NCBI GenBank assembly: GCA_947652605.1
Contig: OX393578.1
Location: 53,513,415 to 53,577,414, forward strand
Direction: 5' to 3'
Length of the DNA stretch: 64,000 bases
Origin: Elmis aenea
Lineage: Eukaryota > Arthropoda > Insecta > Coleoptera > Elmidae
In this document: piece after piece, positions 58,226 through 64,000 of the stretch
Layout of the letters: every line of letters begins with the position of its first letter
Numbering within the stretch: position 1 is the first letter of the stretch
Position numbers and translations under genes: made by a program
The notes under the pieces: generated by a model
What the model saw: only the letters and a program-made list of their open reading frames with translations
Databases searched by the model: none
Told to the model about the DNA's origin: nothing

Positions 58226-59530
58226 ATCATGTAACCCATTATACAGCAGCAATTTTTTTTCGTTAGCAGCCGAAGATGACTTTCGCCCCTTTTTGATGCT
58301 GAGCAGGACTCTGTTCGCGTTTAAATTGTTTATACCAGCGGCAGGCAAGGAAGGCGCTTGTTAACTAAAAGCTAAATCTAAACTTCCTTTGAAGACGTAA
58401 AAGCTTAAACCCTTTTCAAAATCGTAATAAATCATCCGAAAATGGTATCCGGTCAACTAAATTTTTTCACCACTTCCAATTTATTTTAAGAAATTAATAA
58501 ACCAGCTTGACTTTGACATTAAACCTCACATGACAGGCAAAAAACCATGTAACATGAAGGTGTGGATTTTGCTTATCACGGCCTACTAGTTTTTTCTTAA
58601 TACACTCAATAAAAAAAGGCGCAATTTCAAATTTTATTATAAGTGAAGTATAGTTAAAATAAAGTAAAAAAATACAATTTTGTTCCTTAGAAGTTCTTTT
58701 AATTGATGGAAGTATTAAAAGTTGTAAGCCAATGTTGCTAGAAACTTCGACTATGATACACCTTAGCATGTTATATAATAATATAATAATGTGACGCAAT
58801 AGTACCGCGGAATATTCGAATGATTACGTTTTGAGTAGAAAATTAAATTTACCATGTTGGGACTGGGTTCGATACCGTCTTTTAAGATTGTTGAGTCTGC
58901 AGCCTCACCTCTCATAATTATATGCCACGCAAACATTATTAGTTCACTAATTTGATGTCGTATTGGGTACATACGTACGTTAACAGAACTGGTTTTCTCT
59001 TCCTTAATGGCAACAGCTCTAAAGACGTTTGATGCCTTGAAGTAGACGTGACTATAAAAAAAGGAGCATTGGGATGGGCGTTCTACAACCTTGCTTTCCC
59101 ATGCCCGGAGCGCTCGTATTATTCTAAAATTAGTTTTACATTAAATGAGGCACAGTTTGCAGCGTTATTTAGAAATAATATGCTCCATTATCGAGCCCCG
59201 TATTTGCTTTTTTTGGTCGCCTACTTTTACAATTTCTGCGCCTTATATGATTACCGAGTCGCCGTGGGATGTGAATTGCACTTTTTGTGTTCTATTCAGT
59301 AAACAGCCAAGTGGCTCATTTCGTAATTACATACGCACGCATACAGGGCGTTTTATTATGCTAGGATCGTTTTAAGCAACTCAGTGGATATGACAATAAT
59401 GACTTAATTAAAATCTAACTTATCTATGTATATATCGCATGTAACAAGCCCAGCAACACTCAAGTTTGTACTGATGTAGAATTATTGAATTACATATTTT
59501 CTGTAAGTAGTTTTGTCAATTGGTTTATAT
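58226..59530. other. non-coding sequence with a candidate conserved block
   Basis: 58850-59310 is less AT-rich and carries words such as CTCATAATTATATGCC, CATTAAATGAGG and ATATGATTACCGAG. Overlapping plus ORFs at 59048-59375 have no recognisable domain. Nothing else assigned. Confidence 0.35.
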
Positions 59531-60655
59531 CAGGGACTGCGAACGGAACGAAAACGTTAAACGAAATTAACCGAAATTTTTTTAAGAACGAAAACGAAAC
59601 CGAAATCGAAATTATTATTTTTCGTTTAAGAACGAAAACGAAATAAATATTTTCCAAAACCGGTTTTAACCGGTTTTGTCGCTATTTCAATTTTATTTGT
59701 TAAACACAAACGCGAATTTACCTTCTGTGCTGGGGAGACTCCACAAGGCAGTAAAAAATCTCACTTGAAATAAGTGAGCTTCACTTTTCTCCATATATTT
59801 ACGTGAATATGTATTAACAACCTTATTGTTTATACATGCAATTTCGTGTAACACAATTAACGGTACAGATATTCTCTATTTCTAATTTGCTTTTTTAGAT
59901 CATCAATATAGAATATACACTTGATTGGATATATATTATCAATGTGTATGTTTTATTTGCGTTTAGACATAATAATAGTAAAATTTATTCTTACTTCGAA
60001 AACGACTAATGTAAAAGAACATTTATTGGAATATGTGTTGATAGTAAGATTTAACGGAATGTGAAAATGTATATTGTATTGTATGTACAAACTATAAAGT
60101 TGAAGTATATTTCAAGTTAATATAAGTTTTTTTTAATATCTTTTTTATTTATAACATTTAGTAAATTATCCACTTGAATTCAGTCTTTTGTCTTTTTAAA
60201 TAATTACAGCAGGATCTTATTTAATTCAAATGCATTTATTTTTGGTGCTAAAACAAATTTAAAACAGCACTTGCTATATTTTCATATTTTTAGATAAAGA
60301 TCGTGTGTCTAATTTAACCTAATCACGTTGTGTTTTTGCACCTTACGGGTGTTAAACTTAATAAAATAGTTAAATGTTAATGTGTTTAACGATTTGGTAA
60401 ATTTAATATGGCGATGGTTCGCCAGTCTAAAATATGCTGTCCGTGAGCATCAAAACCCATCGTCATCGTTTATATTTTAGTTGAGATGCAAATATTGTTA
60501 TCGTATTTATAGAGGGTTGTGGTGACTAGAAAAACAAAACGATTTTTTGACGACGAAAAAAATATTGTAAAACCGGTTTTAACCGTTATTATTTCGGTTA
60601 GAACGAAAAGAACGAAAACGATATATTTCGTTTTGGTTCCGAACAGAAACTCACA
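59531..60655. mobile_element. second copy of the 8993-10177 hAT-like element, right end lost
   Basis: Starts CAGGGACTGCGAACGG and follows the copy at 8993 almost throughout (about 90% by eye), including the ATGGCGATGGTTCGCCAG stretch and the AACCGG blocks. It stops at ...CCGAACAGAAAC near 60655, lacking the last roughly 30 bases that hold the right inverted repeat. With no right end it has no TSD partner and is probably immobile. Confidence 0.88.
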
Positions 60656-60845
60656 AATATTTAACCAGAAACTATAAACTTGGGAAAATCAAATTCTTTT
60701 TGCATGATAATTTAAAAAAAAAAACTTTAAAAAGGGCCAAATCGCATCTCAAATCGACTCAAAATGAATAGAATCACGTTATATTTTGCGACAAGTTTAA
60801 ATTTGACGTAAACAAAAGCTGAACACATTCATGTTCATTGTTTAA

Positions 60846-61470
60846 CCCTACCGTTTCCCTCCGTTACTTGTGGTTCTTCGGGTTATGATGACCCGATGCT
60901 GTAAAATATAAAAAAGTAATAGCATTTTAAAGTTATTATTTTATTAAACTTAGAAACCACTTCTTGCAGTTTTAAATAAATATAAATTTAACAATAATTA
61001 ACATGCAAAGTATTGATACAGTCATGGCGGTTTTATTGATACAACTAAAAGACAAAATTTACATCTTGCACGTTTATTGAATTGAAGGTATCTACTTGTT
61101 AATCGTGCCAGGACAAGTACCTACGTCCACGGCTTGTTTTTTTTTTACAGTGACTATTGCTTGCTTATTATGGGGAAAGTGCTCTCTAGTTTCGATATAT
61201 GAAGTTAATAGTATAGCTTACCAGGTTCTTCTAGGTACAATCTTTTTTTATGTAAACTATTGATTTTCCATGCCTGGTTTATTTCTGTCCATAGCACAAA
61301 AGCTCCACAAAAATAAATAACATTGTTGAAAAATACTTCCAAAAGTGATACATTATAACTAAATAAGAAAAGTCATAAAATATTAGGTAATGAAAAATAT
61401 CAAAAAAACGCATAAGATATATAAGACTGCTTTTAAAATGAGTCATATGGACTCGGGAGAGACAGCAGGG
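60846..61470. mobile_element. piggyBac-like MITE (TTAA-flanked)
   Basis: TTAA at 60842-60845 is followed by CCCTACCGTTTCCCTCC. The right side, inverted, reads CCCTGCTGTCTCTCCCG after TTAA (61471-61474). The ends agree at about 12 of 17 positions. A GGGTTATGATGACCC hairpin follows the left end and GAGTCATATGGACTC precedes the right end. No coding capacity. Confidence 0.65.
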
Positions 61471-61477
61471 TTAAAAG

Positions 61478-61830
61478 AAGTGTAAAATGTTCAGACTGTA
61501 TTATAGTTTGGGGTGTTTGTCTTCTAAGGGAGTGGAAAACTTGCCCTTTGTAGAAGAAACTGCAGATGTTAAAAAATATCAAAATATACTTGTTGAAGAG
61601 CTTCTACCGTCCTTTTCAAATTTGCAACCAGATGGCAATTTCAATTTTTAGCAAGACGTCGCTAGTTGTCACACAGCACACAAATGCAAGGTCCAAATCT
61701 TAGGCCAATCGAACATTTTTGGCATACAATTAAAAAGACTTAAGAAATGATTTTCTAGGAACAGAAAAATTTCTGGAAGAAATAATTAACCAAGTTTCGA
61801 ACAATTTCAGTCAGATATTTTAAAAACTAT
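61478..61830 (+). pseudogene. Tc1-like transposase, C-terminal relic
   Basis: Readable pieces in order: IIVWGVCLLREW, then ETADVKKYQNILVEELLPSF, then a block corresponding to FQQDxASCHTAHK (seen as F-stop-QDVASCHTAHK), then NLRPIEHFWHTIKKT and FLEEIINQVSNNF. The D-A-S-C-H-T-A and N-x-R-P-I-E-x-x-W blocks are the second and third catalytic regions of Tc1-type DDE transposases. Stops and frame changes show it is dead. The N-terminal half is absent and no inverted ends were seen. Confidence 0.75.
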
Positions 61831-62960
61831 AAATATAGCGCTGCCTATCTTCATAGCCTACTCGAAAATATTACGTTGCTCTAATAACTTCCTATAAAAT
61901 CGCGCTATCTCGAAAAATATCAGTTTTAGGTGTAAAACATGGTTAATGTTTTTGAAGGACAATCAAATTTTCTACAACACTATGTAAAAACAAATGCATG
62001 TTGTATTTAAGAAAATTGAGTTATCGATGTTTAAACTTCCACAAGTGTGACCATGCGTAAAAACACGCTGTATAATATTTTAAATATGTAGCTAGCGCAA
62101 AATGTTAAATAATCTATTGTCAATATAATTCTCAAACGAAATTCTACTGCCGCTTTACAGAACTTATATGTTGAACAAAAATGAGTGCTGTCGCACAAAA
62201 TTTTCATAAAACTGTAAATTCTATGAAAACGGTTGACTTTAGACCCATATAACCTCATACATTTTTTAAAGTAAATTTAAGAGGAATCCAAAAATGTAAA
62301 AATGTAGAAGGTGGTCCATTTAAAATTTCAAAGTTTGAGTCCGTTTCCGGTTGAACCGGAAGTTGTATTGCAACCTTAATAATCGAATCTGAAAAATACG
62401 ATAACGCTTAGATACAAAATTTCATTGTAGTATCTTTAATGTTTTAGATATTTGTCTGTTTCCATACTTTTGCGCATCGATGTATAATATCTCTTCATTT
62501 GCATCAAATATGCTCTGAATATACGCACACAATGACTCAAAAGATTTATTAATATTATAAACGAACGGACTTGACTATTCATGGGCACTTATCTTAGTTA
62601 GCTTATGTTGCCGACCCAGCAAATTTCGATAAACTATTAATTTGGGGCTCGTTTGTGTGTATAATTTAATAAATAAACCGTAAAATAATTGACTTTATTC
62701 TGTGTGGAGCTAAATCCTAATTGAAATAATAAAATTGGTGGTCGCATGTTAGCGCACGACTTTTAAATTGTCGTTGTAACGTATATTTTAAAAATCTAAT
62801 AATAAATTCGAATCCACGCGCCTCGCGTTTTATGATCGATTCTCGGAGTCGCAGCCAGGATGAAATCCAAAACAGATGTTTCTGTTTTCATTTGGGGAAA
62901 GCGGAAAACGCGTCGCTTGTCTGAGTGAATGGTAACCATTTCAGCAAAGCTTTCTACTAC
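61831..62960. other. unassigned sequence
   Basis: No gene or complete element. GGTGGTCCATTTAAAATTTC near 62312 resembles a decayed TA-type terminus. From about 62640 onward the sequence becomes less AT-rich. Confidence 0.4.
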
Positions 62961-62970
62961 ATATTTCGTC

Positions 62971-63357
62971 TCACAAAACACGCAATCTAGGCATTTCCAT
63001 GTCAGTTATAGACCGTGGGGCGCTCGTATTGCATCCCGAAGGAGGGGACCAACCCCTTCGAATGGAGGGACACACGAGCACATAGAAGTCTTCATCGACG
63101 TCTAGGAAGACGTCAAAAGGAATGAGTCCCGTTACTATTGTCGCGAGGTTTTCAGCAGGCCGATGCTGTGCGCGGCTCGGATAAAATTCGCAGTATCTAA
63201 TACCGGCGTCCTTGTCGCGCCCGAACGCGAGAAGGACGCGGCGCGTATCGAAAGTGGCAATTTTTTCGCGAATGTGGATCTTTAGCAAAGTGGTCTGAAT
63301 CACCGCTCGTAATCGTAATCGTTGTGCGGGTTTCAACGTCCTTGGGCGCCATTTCTC
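62971..63357 (-). other. GC-rich patch with overlapping minus-strand ORFs
   Basis: An ATG at 63350-63352 in a fair start context opens a 51-codon ORF (to 63197) beginning MAPKDVETRTTITITSGDSD. A second frame is open from about 63357 to 62971 without an ATG and includes KIATFDTRRVLLAFGRDKDA and FDVFLDVDEDFYVLVCP. A TATAAA word lies upstream on the same strand (63436-63441) and a GTAAGT donor-like word near 63360-63365. Base composition is clearly more coding-like than the surroundings. I recognise no domain. It could be a terminal exon of an unknown gene, or only a CpG-rich promoter region. Confidence 0.3.
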
Positions 63358-63444
63358 AACTTACTCTGTGGTTAATGGACGCTCTCTGCTGATGTACTTA
63401 ACCATAAATAAGGCGAAACGGTAACGGCTAAACGGTTTATATCA

Positions 63445-64000
63445 AACAAAAGCAGCTCGTTAGTCTAGCGCACCAGTTAGGCGTACATCGTGTGTAAGAA
63501 ATTTATTCTTTTCTCTTACTTCCGTCAGCCAGAATCGTATCATCTTCTTTTGGGTCGAAAATTCGCCGATTCTTACCTAAACACTGACTTGACTATTTAA
63601 CTCTATAACAGCGACCAATGAAATAACGCGCTTTGGTCGTTGTTGACCAAATTACAATCAGAGTATAGTGAAAATACATAAAGCAGCCCTGTTTCAGTTC
63701 ATAATTTTATATTTTAGCAACCGATCAACAACAAAAACTTAACTGTTTGGTGTGGCCACATTGTTTTAAAGAAATGTGCCACAAATCGCGTTTGCGCTAC
63801 AAAAAGACTATTAAAAATTGATATTTCCATTAACAAAATCGCGCTGGATCACTTTGAAAGCAGTTTATGCAGTTTTTCAACAAAGAAAAACAGCTCAATT
63901 AGTAAATTGAAGAAAAATATTAAAGAATTGAAAATTCAATGTTAAGAAAGTACATATTCGAAAAGTAAGTACTGTTAGCTGTTAAAATATACGAAAATAT
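63445..64000. other. window edge, nothing assigned
   Basis: No ORF, RNA gene or repeat end recognised. Possible promoter-proximal DNA of the minus-strand ORFs to the left. Confidence 0.35.

Noticed and set aside
63460..63500. Short GC-containing stretch with tRNA-like words (CTCGTTAGTCTAGCGC)
   Set aside because: A and B boxes and acceptor pairing at tRNA spacing could not be established.

Overview
The window looks like a stretch of a large, AT-rich insect genome. The transposon families are typical of insects (jockey and RTE-like retroposons, piggyBac, hAT, mariner/Tc1, pogo, PIF/Harbinger), and the one host gene seen is an animal protein kinase with a phase-0 intron. A beetle is my guess and is unproven. 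There are no bacterial-style operons, rRNAs, convincing tRNAs or CRISPR arrays.

Host content is sparse. The only coding sequence I can assign is a 42-codon first coding exon at 38181-38306 (+). It carries the glycine-rich ATP loop of an AMPK-related (CAMK-group) serine/threonine kinase and ends at a consensus splice donor. No second exon is recognisable in the remaining 25.7 kb, so most of the right part of the window is probably its first intron. Several more GC-rich, CpG-containing blocks without ORFs (about 22.8-23.3, 41.3-41.9, 43.3-43.9, 47.0-47.2, 57.2-57.4 and 58.9-59.3 kb) are candidate conserved regulatory elements. A GC-rich patch at 63.0-63.4 kb holds overlapping minus-strand ORFs that may mark another exon.

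Everything else is a mobile-element mosaic, and in many cases the exact ends can be read from the target-site duplication (TSD). Left third (1-22 kb): a piggyBac 3' end, non-LTR relics (1.4, 5.3 and 11.6 kb), hAT-like elements with 8-bp TSDs (2333-3713, 4000-4276, 8993-10177), a pogo-like deletion derivative (7443-8746), a long foldback (12895-14582), an unclassified 8-bp-TSD transposon (16296-18022), a pogo relic and a nearly intact hAT transposon (19474-22098). Middle third (22-45 kb): two hAT MITEs bracketing a tandem array and sharing one outer TSD (23826-24918), a hAT deletion derivative holding a mariner-like fragment (28055-29306), a foldback with a nested PIF/Harbinger element (29913-31350), TAA- and TTAA-flanked MITEs, and a foldback with telescoped ends (35597-36635). 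Right third: nested foldbacks (44396-45667) beside a mariner transposase relic, an RTE-like retroposon with one nonsense codon (47605-49862), a third copy of the 18.3-kb MITE (53061-53659), an 18-bp minisatellite (57762-58225), a second copy of the 9-kb hAT-like element (59531-60655), a TTAA MITE and a Tc1 relic.

No clear new gene system was found. The most interesting structures are the composite MITE unit at 24 kb, the 16-bp iterated array kept unit-by-unit in three dispersed copies, and the unclassified 8-bp-TSD element.
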